Shown here piece by piece: positions 52,678-59,386 of a stretch of 64,000 nt of DNA. Under the pieces are notes generated by a model. It worked only from the letters and a program-made list of their open reading frames with translations. It made no database searches and had not been told where the DNA came from. The translations under genes and the position numbers were made by a program. The DNA is from Silvibacterium bohemicum (lineage in GTDB: Bacteria; Acidobacteriota; Terriglobia; Terriglobales; Acidobacteriaceae): positions 194,931 through 258,930 of the forward strand of contig NZ_LBHJ01000014.1 in assembly GCF_001006305.1 (NCBI RefSeq). The letters are read 5' to 3'. Position 1 is the first letter of the stretch. Every line of letters begins with the position of its first letter.

Positions 52678-53391
52678 TCACCGCAAGGTGGGAATGAGTT
52701 CCTGGGAAGACCGCTTGGCGGCGATCCTCCCTCTCACGCGGGCTATCCTCTCGGACGCCTCATGGAAATACTCGGAATCCAATTCAATGCCGCTATACCT
52801 GCGACCCGTCAGCAACGCTGCCGCGCAGGAACTGCCGCTGCCTGCGAAGGGATCGAGTACCAGCTCTCCTGGGAGTGAGAAGCTACGAATGAGAGGAGCC
52901 AGCGCTGCTACCGGCTTCTGCGTCGGATGCAGCTTATTGCCGCTGTAGGGCATATCCATCACGTCTGCCAGTGGCTGCTTAGGGAGAGGCGGTCTGCCCT
53001 TTGCCAGCAGGTATGCCTGCTCATGCTGGTAGCTGAGGAACCTGCTCTTTGAGCTGTAGGTCTTGCGGAATACCAGGTGTCCGACAGGCTGAAAACCCGC
53101 AGCCTTCCATGCGTCGAAGAAAGCATCGACTTTCGTCCAGCCGTAGAACATGATCGCTACCCGGTCCTGCTTCAGGACTCTGTACGCTTCCCGCATCGCG
53201 GGCTTGAGCCAGTCTGCGTTCGCATCGTTCTGAATGGTGCGTCCGCTGCGGTCGCGGTAGTTCACCAGATATGGCGGATCGGTGAGGATAAAATCGACGC
53301 TGTTCGCGGGCATCTGTCTCATGACGTCGATGCAGTTGCCTTGCGTGATGGTATTGAGGAACGGATGTTGAGTTGACGTTTGCGCTTGCAT
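52678..53391 (-). CDS. DNA methyltransferase, N6-adenine or N4-cytosine type (DPPY)
   Basis: A 237-residue methyltransferase with the catalytic motif LTDPPYLVNY (DPPY at residues 38-41) before the AdoMet motif LVLDPFAGSGSSCAAALLTG, the beta-class order. KLHPTQKPVAALAPLIRSF is the conserved motif just before it. No nuclease partner is adjacent. The chosen ATG at 53391 follows AAAGGAG. DPPY enzymes usually modify adenine. It is preceded by a structured leader also found before ssb, so both genes may be switched together, for example at transfer. Confidence 0.9.
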   Translation of the reverse strand: MQAQTSTQHPFLNTITQGNCIDVMRQMPANSVDFILTDPPYLVNYRDRSGRTIQNDANADWLKPAMREAYRVLKQDRVAIMFYGWTKVDAFFDAWKAAGFQPVGHLVFRKTYSSKSRFLSYQHEQAYLLAKGRPPLPKQPLADVMDMPYSGNKLHPTQKPVAALAPLIRSFSLPGELVLDPFAGSGSSCAAALLTGRRYSGIELDSEYFHEASERIARVRGRIAAKRSSQELIPTLR

Positions 53392-53397
53392 GTTTTG

Positions 53398-53624
53398 ATC
53401 TCCTTTGTGGTCCCGGAGTGATCTCTCAGGACACCCTCCCGCAAGGGCGCGAGAGAGGGCTGCTCCCAAGACCCAGCGGCGCATTTTCGGAAGGTTCGGA
53501 AAGTCTTTTCCCTTTCCGCGTTCTTTGCGGGTTCTTGGCGAATAGATGTTCTGAAAGCCGAAAAAGCAGAGCCGCGCAGTGTCGCAGGGCGCAGACCGTC
53601 TTTCTCTCGCGGTGCCTGAGAGAA
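53398..53624 (-). ncRNA. Structured leader RNA candidate upstream of the DPPY methylase
   Basis: This is the second copy of the element at 41785-41982. On the minus strand the order is P3 (TTCTCTC/GAGAGAA, 53602-53624), P2 (CCGAAAA 53558-53564 with TTTTCGG 53484-53490, loop about 67 bases with an inner CCGC/GCGG hairpin), the fixed 9-mer CTTGGGAGC (53462-53470), P1 (CCCTC/GAGGG, 53434-53459), then the ribosome site. Stem bases differ from the ssb copy on both sides, which supports RNA pairing. Confidence 0.6.
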
Positions 53625-53750
53625 CACCCAGGACATACAGGCGATCTATAGCTGTGTTGCAAGCATGTAACCGGAGAAGTGAGACCGACGCAGATCGGAG
53701 CACCAGCTCAAAGTCGCTCTATTCGAACGTCTTGCCCTCCGTTCACCAAA

Positions 53751-53773
53751 AGTGTCACCGCTGGTGACACAAT
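53751..53773. promoter_or_regulatory. Palindromic site, GTGTCACC-n3-GGTGACAC
   Basis: A perfect 8-bp palindrome with a 3-base centre, between the end of the second ParB-like gene and the methylase leader. It matches 16 of 23 positions of the site at 58691-58713, including the AGT before and AAT after. The two sites flank the ParB/recombinase module. Binding by the ParB-like proteins (a parS-type site) is inferred. Confidence 0.5.
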
Positions 53774-53805
53774 ACGTCCCGAGCCGCTGAGTGTCTTACG
53801 GATGC

Positions 53806-54792
53806 CTACGCTGACTTTGCTTGTGCTTTGGCTGATTTTGAGCGCTGTGAGGGCTTCTTCGGCAAAACTTTTACTTTCTGCTGAGATTGACGAGCAGACT
53901 CGGGAACGGTGCGGGTAATCTCATCAGCTTTCTCGTCAAGCATCTTTCTAAACTCGTTCAATATGTCGGGATGATGTTTCGTTAGGTATTTCTCCACACG
54001 TGGGCTGGCGAGTAAATGCTCTATGTATCCAATGCTGAGAGTCAGGTCAAGTGCTTGGGTAGCATACGTCTCTTCTACCTTTTTGACGTCCGCCAGCAGC
54101 ATATCCGACTCTTCCTGGAGTAGCGAGAGTTTTGCCGCGCTGCCGGGGCTTGACCTGATTATTTTCGCGGGGCTTACCATCAGTTCGGGCTTTGTAATTG
54201 TTAAGAGAGTTTTGGCCATCGTTGCCGAGTAATTATTGGCGTGTATCATCCTTTCGGCCGCCTGAATCTGCCCGAGGGGTATCATCCTGCGTAGAAATCC
54301 ATACGCATGCATCGAAACCCTTCGATTGCTTAAAAGCTGCACTACTTCCGGACATATTCCATCCAGCAGCGATCTTTTACGGCGAATGGTCTCAACATCT
54401 ACATTGAGAGACGCGGAGATCATCTGCTCGCTAACGCCATTCGCTAATGCCTTCAGAATCATGTAGTGTTCGCCGATGTTGGACAGATGGCTGACGCGTT
54501 TGTTATACGTATACCCTTCATCATCGGTCGAGAGGATACACCGGACCTCCGCGTTCTCTCGCTGTTTCAAAATATCGAACCGTAACGCTCCATCCAGGAG
54601 AAGAAAGGTTCCGTCGGCCAGGCGAGAGACTATAAGCGGCTCTATCAAGCCGACATGTTCTATCGACGCGGCAATTTGCCGATACTTCTTCGATTTACGG
54701 GTCTCCTGCGTGACATCTGTTTTTGTTGCAATCGATGCAAGAGGGAGGAGTACGGTCTTGAGCTCGAAAGCTACTTCTGCGGATGTTTTCAC
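53806..54792 (-). CDS. ParB/RepB-like partition protein 2
   Basis: A 328-residue protein. The N-terminal ParB/sulfiredoxin-like nuclease domain is present (IAASIEHVGLIEPLIVSRLA, FLLLDGALRFDILKQ), then a helix-turn-helix (LANGVSEQMISASLNVDVET) and a RepB-type C-terminal region. The end is a Lys/Ser/Gln-rich tail. The start is GTG at 54792 with GGAG five bases before it. It follows the first ParB-like gene by 12 bp and seems to be the last gene of a three-gene operon with the serine recombinase. No ParA is present, so classical partition is doubtful. Confidence 0.78.
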   Translation of the reverse strand: MKTSAEVAFELKTVLLPLASIATKTDVTQETRKSKKYRQIAASIEHVGLIEPLIVSRLADGTFLLLDGALRFDILKQRENAEVRCILSTDDEGYTYNKRVSHLSNIGEHYMILKALANGVSEQMISASLNVDVETIRRKRSLLDGICPEVVQLLSNRRVSMHAYGFLRRMIPLGQIQAAERMIHANNYSATMAKTLLTITKPELMVSPAKIIRSSPGSAAKLSLLQEESDMLLADVKKVEETYATQALDLTLSIGYIEHLLASPRVEKYLTKHHPDILNEFRKMLDEKADEITRTVPESARQSQQKVKVLPKKPSQRSKSAKAQAKSA

Positions 54793-54804
54793 ACAGACTC
54801 CGTT

Positions 54805-55668
54805 CTATCCGATACGCTCGGCAAGATGTTTAGGAATGGTTTGGATCGATTCTGCCCGCAGCAAGGTCACATAATTTTCATCTTCGAGGAGCCGCTTCAT
54901 CGCTGTAGATAGAATCATCAGCCGATGGCTGACGGCATTCAAACGTGAGATAGCCGACCGCTGACGTTGCACATGCTGCTCATATTCCTCTACCGCGCCT
55001 TCGGCGGAAAGCTTTCGCTTTGTTGGGCTTGTTCGGCCTGTTTCACGTTCTTTCGCAAGACGCATCGCAATAATGCGCCGAGCCATCGCCAACTTTGCTC
55101 CACGCAGATCACCCTTTTCATAAGCGTCGATCAGAGCGGTTTGAACTTCCTCGTTCGTTCCGGTGGAGATGATGGTGGCAATCCGAAGCGGTATCCTTCC
55201 CGCATCCACAGCTTGGAGCAGAACGTTCTCTCCATGCTCAAGGAGATGTACGACTCCATATGCATACGTTTTGTCCAGGCCAAGCTTCTGTGCAATTTGC
55301 TCCGCCTTGTATCCCCTCCCTAAGAGGCTGCGGACCTCAACTACCAGAGCTCTATAAGAGGGCGGTCGACGGGCCACGTTTTCAATCAGGCTCATCAAGT
55401 ATTGCTGCTCGCGGGTAACTTCAGTGATGATGGCCGGAATCATGGTTTTTCCGAGTGCCTGGCAAGCTTCCAGCCTCCCCTGTCCGCACACCAGTTCGTA
55501 TTGCATATCCGCGCCGACTTGTTTGCGCTGGCATACCGTGATTGGCTTCTTGAGCCCTACGGCTTCAATGCTGGCTACGATCGCCTGGAATTTGACCGGG
55601 TTGCGGGGTCTTGGATTCGCAACGACGACATGGGCTATTTCGATCATGTGAATCTGTTCTTCATTCAT
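54805..55668 (-). CDS. ParB/RepB-like partition protein 1
   Basis: A 287-residue protein with the ParB N-terminal domain (NPRPRNPVKFQAIVASIEAV, LVCGQGRLEACQALGKTMIP), in which GQGR corresponds to the usual GERR nucleotide-binding box, and an HTH (LGRGYKAEQIAQKLGLDKTY). The rest is helical and basic. The ATG overlaps the recombinase stop (ATGA). It differs from partner 2, so the two may form a heteromeric complex or bind different sites. The role next to a serine recombinase is not established. Confidence 0.8.
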   Translation of the reverse strand: MNEEQIHMIEIAHVVVANPRPRNPVKFQAIVASIEAVGLKKPITVCQRKQVGADMQYELVCGQGRLEACQALGKTMIPAIITEVTREQQYLMSLIENVARRPPSYRALVVEVRSLLGRGYKAEQIAQKLGLDKTYAYGVVHLLEHGENVLLQAVDAGRIPLRIATIISTGTNEEVQTALIDAYEKGDLRGAKLAMARRIIAMRLAKERETGRTSPTKRKLSAEGAVEEYEQHVQRQRSAISRLNAVSHRLMILSTAMKRLLEDENYVTLLRAESIQTIPKHLAERIG

Positions 55669-57218
55669 GCGGCGACCTCAATCGGTGTCCGTTCGGCCAT
55701 GCTGATTAGAAATCTCAGATCATCGAATCGATAGAGATCGATAAAGAACCCGTTCTCTGGCCCAAGACGAAGCCGTTTTGCGAATAAATCGGAGCCGGGG
55801 AAGAGATAATAGTCCCGAACGTCTTCGTTGTTTTGCTCAAGCCGAACTGCGATCGTTACATCAGGTTTGAGCGATGTATCGAAACGGAGATTCCATCGAG
55901 TGCTGCCACCCGGTGTCGGTTGGCAGCGAGCGACGACGAGGGAAATGGAAAACTCCTCATTGACAATAAACAGTTCGGTGATTGGATCTTGCCGCACAGA
56001 CGCACCTGCTTCACGAAGCCTGGCAACCAAAGTCTCGCAGTGGTTTGCGTGAAAGTGACGCAGCGTCCTGTTGAGTTCGATATAGGCGTAGTCCCGCTCG
56101 GGAGTGAAGCCGATGAGGGTATATGCCTTTACTAAGCTGCTGAATCTGGAGCGGTATGCGCTACTCGAAGGCATTCCTTCCGTTTCGTCGATGAGCATTC
56201 CTGACAGCGTGTTATATCGTTTGAGCAGGCCCCGCAGTTGCCCCAACATTTCCTCATCGGTAAAGTGCTTTGAGCGTGCCTGGATGATTGCCTGAGCTTG
56301 GAAGAATTGTTCCGGTGAGATGACGGCCTGAAACGCACCTTCCTTCCGAATCCACATATCAGGAGGGTTTACGAGACGCTTCTGTTTCAGCTTGAAAGAT
56401 TTTCGATTGTAGACATTTACGCCCATGTACTTGGGATTGGTTAGCAGTTGATGTACTACGCCTCGGGTCCATTCTCTAGATAGGTCCGTCCTCACTCCAC
56501 GGCCATTCAGTAATTGTGCGATCTGCAGTTCACTGAGCCTCCCGGACGTAAAGGCATCAAAAATCTCTCGCACTATGACGATTTCATCTTCAGGTCCCGG
56601 AACGAGAATGACGCGATCTGTCTGGAAGCTCTTCTGTTGCCCTCGGGCAAGTAGACCCTTTGGGGTTCCGTCCATCGCGACTAACTGCCTTCGCAACCCA
56701 TATCCCGCCGCACCGCCCTGACGATAGCCCCGTTCAATCAAACGGCACTGTCCCGCGAACACTTTTACCGATAGCTCTCGGCTGTATTCCGCTGCCATCG
56801 TGCGCTTTACTGCTTTAATCAGCGTGGACATTGGGCTGCCATCATTGACGAACTGTTCGGCCGGATAATGCACATTGATGCCTGCTCTCCGACAGACATA
56901 CTCGTGGTAGGCACTTTCGTCCGCATCCAGAAAGCGTCCCCACCGGCTAACGTCATAGACCAAAACGACGCTGAAGTCTGCGTGCCCGGATTCCGCCTCG
57001 GCAAGAAGTCTTTGTAGTTCGGCCCGCCCACCGAGCGTTAGCCCGCTCTTGCCATCATCTGCATAGGTCGCAACAATTTCCATGCCATGATCCGTAGCGT
57101 AGCGAGCAATTACTTCGGCCTGATTCTCTGTGGAGTATTGTTGATGCTCTGTGGACATGCGGACGTATTGCGCTGCGCGCACAAGCTTCCGATCCGATTT
57201 TGGATCAAGCCGTTCCAT
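55665..57218 (-). CDS. Large serine recombinase
   Basis: A 517-residue recombinase. The catalytic domain has AAQYVRMSTEHQQYSTENQ with the nucleophile Ser near residue 22, YADDGKSGLTLGGRAELQRL and YDVSRWGRFLDADESAYHEY. The recombinase domain follows (GYRQGGAAGYGLRRQLVAMD, EIVIVREIFDAFTSGRLSEL, LTNPKYMGVNVYN). The C-terminal ~200 residues lack the zinc ribbon and coiled coil of phage integrases and instead hold a mixed alpha/beta part that I do not recognise. It is first in an operon with two ParB-like genes and may insert or excise the whole element. Confidence 0.88.
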   Translation of the reverse strand: MERLDPKSDRKLVRAAQYVRMSTEHQQYSTENQAEVIARYATDHGMEIVATYADDGKSGLTLGGRAELQRLLAEAESGHADFSVVLVYDVSRWGRFLDADESAYHEYVCRRAGINVHYPAEQFVNDGSPMSTLIKAVKRTMAAEYSRELSVKVFAGQCRLIERGYRQGGAAGYGLRRQLVAMDGTPKGLLARGQQKSFQTDRVILVPGPEDEIVIVREIFDAFTSGRLSELQIAQLLNGRGVRTDLSREWTRGVVHQLLTNPKYMGVNVYNRKSFKLKQKRLVNPPDMWIRKEGAFQAVISPEQFFQAQAIIQARSKHFTDEEMLGQLRGLLKRYNTLSGMLIDETEGMPSSSAYRSRFSSLVKAYTLIGFTPERDYAYIELNRTLRHFHANHCETLVARLREAGASVRQDPITELFIVNEEFSISLVVARCQPTPGGSTRWNLRFDTSLKPDVTIAVRLEQNNEDVRDYYLFPGSDLFAKRLRLGPENGFFIDLYRFDDLRFLISMAERTPIEVAA

Positions 57219-57611
57219 AGTCTGCCCACGTTTGAAAGTTTCGGTGGGCTCTCACCGCCCACAGCCTATTGGAGGGGCGATCATACATGAGCCTGATTAA
57301 TATAGATTTTCACGAGGCGACGCAATCTGTAAGCCACTGAAAATGCAAACCTTAAATCGATGACTGAAAATTGCGATAGGAATGTCCATGCCGCCTTCGC
57401 TCTTTCGGCTTCTCTGATTCCGTAGACCAGCTAGCGGGAAGCGGTCTGAGCTTGCCGCCAGTCTTCATGGTCGACCGCCGAAACCATCAGTGTCCTTTGT
57501 GCCAGAAATGCCGCCAATCGCGGGCTGCGTTCGCCTCTCAAGGGAGGCGGATAACACTGCATAATGGTAGCATTATGAATCTGGGAGTTCGGTGACCAGT
57601 TGTACGGGCGC
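57219..57611. other. Gene-free stretch upstream of the recombinase operon
   Basis: About 390 bp without a gene. It would hold the promoter for the minus-strand recombinase operon (near 57219-57300). Features seen: GTGGGC/GCCCAC (about 57243-57260) and a perfect 7-bp palindrome CATAATG-GTAG-CATTATG (57560-57577), 35 bp past the stop of the RHH gene. The latter shares ATGGTA with the operator-like repeat at 57808-57835. Confidence 0.45.
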
Positions 57612-57803
57612 TTACTTGCCGGCAATGATCCTTTGCGCTCGGTCGAGTGCGGCGAGGGCGACAAAGCTGCTGAGGCTGCGGCGTTCCAGCTTTGCCGCCT
57701 TCTCCAGCAGTTTCCGTTCTTCCTGGGTGTAATAGGAAAACACTTTCGCTCCAAGCGAGGTCTTGCCGGTGCGCCGGGAAGGAATGTGTTCCTCTTTGGC
57801 CAC
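57612..57803 (-). CDS. Small RHH-like protein
   Basis: A 63-residue protein starting at a GTG. EERKLLEKAAKLERRSLSSFVALAALDRA is the helix pair of a ribbon-helix-helix domain like those of DUF1778 antitoxins or MobC-type relaxosome proteins; quoted halves are EERKLLEKAAKLERRS and SFVALAALDRA. No toxin gene is adjacent, so an antitoxin role lacks a partner. It has no clear ribosome site and may be leaderless. An inverted repeat lies 5 bp upstream, consistent with self-control. Confidence 0.6.
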   Translation of the reverse strand: MAKEEHIPSRRTGKTSLGAKVFSYYTQEERKLLEKAAKLERRSLSSFVALAALDRAQRIIAGK

Positions 57804-57807
57804 CGAT

Positions 57808-57835
57808 TGTTATGGTACTACCGCACCACATAACA
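57808..57835 (-). promoter_or_regulatory. Operator-like inverted repeat before the RHH gene
   Basis: TGTTATG (57808-57814) and CATAACA (57829-57835) form a perfect 7-bp inverted repeat with a 14-base centre, ending 5 bp before the GTG start. RHH proteins often repress their own gene through such sites. The region to 57958 separates two divergent genes. Confidence 0.5.
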
Positions 57836-57958
57836 GAGGTATTATGCGACACATCGCTTCATGAGACCTGGAGGGTTTTAAGGCACATTCATCGTTCACC
57901 GCGGCCAGTTGGCTATGCTCGGACCGGGAACCATTCTTGTGCTGCACGAGGAGTTTTT

Positions 57959-58210
57959 ATGGCAAAGAGCAAGGATCGGGATGTCTTCCCTTCATCAGAT
58001 CATTCGCGCAGGGCGCTTCTGGTTGAACTGAAGGGCGAGAAGATCGCGGAGGATGGAGATACGACGACATCTTCGACAGAGATATTCGCGGCACTCAGCT
58101 TGGAGGAGGTGATTGCCTATGTGCGGAGCCGCCAGCCGAGTATCGAGATCACCGAACTAAAGGTTCTCGGGCAGGTGCAGGTGCTGTCCAGTTCGGAGCA
58201 TCTGAGATAG
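57959..58210 (+). CDS. Small hypothetical protein
   Basis: An 83-residue acidic protein (MAKSKDRDVFPSSDHSRRAL, then LSLEEVIAYVRSRQPSIEIT). The last ~45 residues could form a helix and two strands. I recognise no family. GAGGAG lies before the ATG at 57959. It is divergent from the RHH gene and is followed after 18 bp by the double palindrome. It may be a small control protein. Confidence 0.5.
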   Translation: MAKSKDRDVFPSSDHSRRALLVELKGEKIAEDGDTTTSSTEIFAALSLEEVIAYVRSRQPSIEITELKVLGQVQVLSSSEHLR

Positions 58211-58228
58211 ACCATCGGTCGGGTGCGG

Positions 58229-58293
58229 ACGGTGTCCTGCCAGGACACCGTGTGGAAGATTTTTCCACCCTGAATCATTGTTGTGCGCCCTAC
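58229..58293 (+). promoter_or_regulatory. Double palindrome and CGCCCTAC box upstream of the HTH gene
   Basis: ACGGTGTCCT-GCC-AGGACACCGT (58229-58251) is joined to GTGGAA-n5-TTCCAC (58252-58268), centres 20 bp apart. After 17 bases comes CGCCCTAC (58286-58293). The HTH start at 58349 is 80 bp from the palindrome edge, against 83 bp for virB2. The element is the same as at 52381-52446 in sequence, order, spacing and direction. Confidence 0.7.
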
Positions 58294-58348
58294 GCTCATC
58301 TGAGAGGGCGGCTTGTCGCAGGATTTCCCTGCGGCCGCTATTGGCGAC

Positions 58349-58612
58349 ATGCTCAGAAAACCAATGAGGTCACAGAGATTTGGATTGGAAGACGGTCGGC
58401 AAGATCCGGCTTTGGAGAAGCATTACTCTGTGCTGGAAGTAGCCAAACTATGGAGCCTGAGCGAGAACACGGTCCGCAGAATGTTTATGGGAGAACCGGG
58501 AGTGGTCGAATGGGGCAGTGAGGAGACGCGGTTCAAGAGAGCGTATAAGACGATGCGAATCCCTGAGAGCGTCCTGCAAAGAGTACATCGCCGCTTGGCT
58601 AAGGTGGGTTGA
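58349..58612 (+). CDS. HTH protein, excisionase-like
   Basis: An 87-residue DNA-binding protein. EKHYSVLEVAKLWSLSENTV is a MerR/excisionase-type helix-turn-helix, and RRMFMGEPGVVEWGSEETRF with RIPESVLQRVHRRLAKVG completes the winged unit. TTG at 58313 and ATG at 58364 are other possible starts; 58349 is preferred because its distance to the upstream double palindrome equals that of virB2. Such proteins commonly direct excision by a recombinase or control transfer genes. A decayed copy of its 3' end is at 58929-58983. Confidence 0.65.
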   Translation: MLRKPMRSQRFGLEDGRQDPALEKHYSVLEVAKLWSLSENTVRRMFMGEPGVVEWGSEETRFKRAYKTMRIPESVLQRVHRRLAKVG

Positions 58613-58690
58613 GTATCGGCGACTGCTGCGAAGGGCATGATGCGTGTCGCCCGGCGTCTGCGGACATCGGACTTCTCGGGGCGACAAGAA

Positions 58691-58713
58691 AGTCGCGCCA
58701 CCGGTGCGACAAT
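58691..58713. promoter_or_regulatory. Palindromic site, GTCGCGCC-n3-GGTGCGAC
   Basis: An 8-bp palindrome with one mismatch and a 3-base centre, flanked by AGT-like and AAT bases as in the site at 53751-53773. The two sites lie on either side of the recombinase-ParB operon and could be ParB-binding or recombination-related sites. Confidence 0.45.
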
Positions 58714-58928
58714 TGCCGTGACCTCATAACCTCATCATTCTTGGGCAGGACAAACGACCGGAAGAACGTGAGTTCTACCTACAGATAGTAGCCGGTCTTC
58801 AGCAATGACGGCGGCGGCTAGGAATTCTCTCGTCGCCATTCCTAGTGACAACTTGCGAATGCTGACAAGTCAGCCTTGACCAACTCAAGTTCCTTGGTCG
58901 ATTGGGCGAAAACCTGCCGATAGGCGCG

Positions 58929-58983
58929 GCTACCCGAGAGCATCATCCAACGCATGCATCATCGCCACGCTAAGGTGGGCTGA
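58929..58983 (+). pseudogene. Remnant of a second HTH gene (3' end only)
   Basis: The last 17 codons read LPESIIQRMHHRHAKVG-stop, matching IPESVLQRVHRRLAKVG-stop of the gene at 58349-58612. In-frame TAG stands just upstream (58921). Only about 55 bp of similarity remain, so this is a scar of a duplication or replacement. Confidence 0.6.
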
Positions 58984-59185
58984 TGATTGATGCTGAGGCG
59001 CGTCGGTATAAATTTGCACTTTTGGAGGCGGCTCCGATTGCCGTCTTTGAGTCCAGATTCAAAAGGGTACTACTTATCCACACCTCGGGATTTGGAGCTT
59101 GCAATGGGTGTCAAAGCCATACTAACCTTGGAAACAGACATTGGTTCCGCGGAGTGCCGCGGATTGCAGCACCGAGGACGTGATC

Positions 59186-59371
59186 ATGGGCAAAGACGGC
59201 AAGAATGCGGCCAGAGTCACTGCCACACTGACGCGGCAACAGCATGTTACCCTCGAACAAATGGCGAAGAAAAATGGCGTCTCCGTCGCGTGGCTAGTAC
59301 GCAAATCGGTCGAAATGCTGATCGAGCAAGCTCAGGGCGGTCCCCTTCTACCGCTGGAATTTAGATCGTGA
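59186..59371 (+). CDS. Small RHH protein upstream of the R-M system
   Basis: A 61-residue protein: NAARVTATLTRQQHVTLEQM (strand and first helix) and NGVSVAWLVRKSVEMLIEQA (second helix) make a CopG-like ribbon-helix-helix. It lies 15 bp before the C5 methylase gene on the same strand. Its position suggests a control protein for the restriction operon, although known C proteins are HTH and not RHH. The ATG at 59186 is chosen over the earlier frame start (59141) since it gives the compact domain. Confidence 0.65.
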   Translation: MGKDGKNAARVTATLTRQQHVTLEQMAKKNGVSVAWLVRKSVEMLIEQAQGGPLLPLEFRS

Positions 59372-59386
59372 AGATCGGAACAAAAC

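Larger units (their letters stand above)
58613..59185. other. Gene-free stretch with palindrome and HTH-gene remnant
   Basis: About 570 bp without an intact gene. It holds the palindrome at 58691-58713 and the remnant at 58929-58983. Short open frames (from 58983 and 58987) overlap each other and have no family. The right end should contain the promoter of the defence operon beginning at 59186. Confidence 0.5.
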
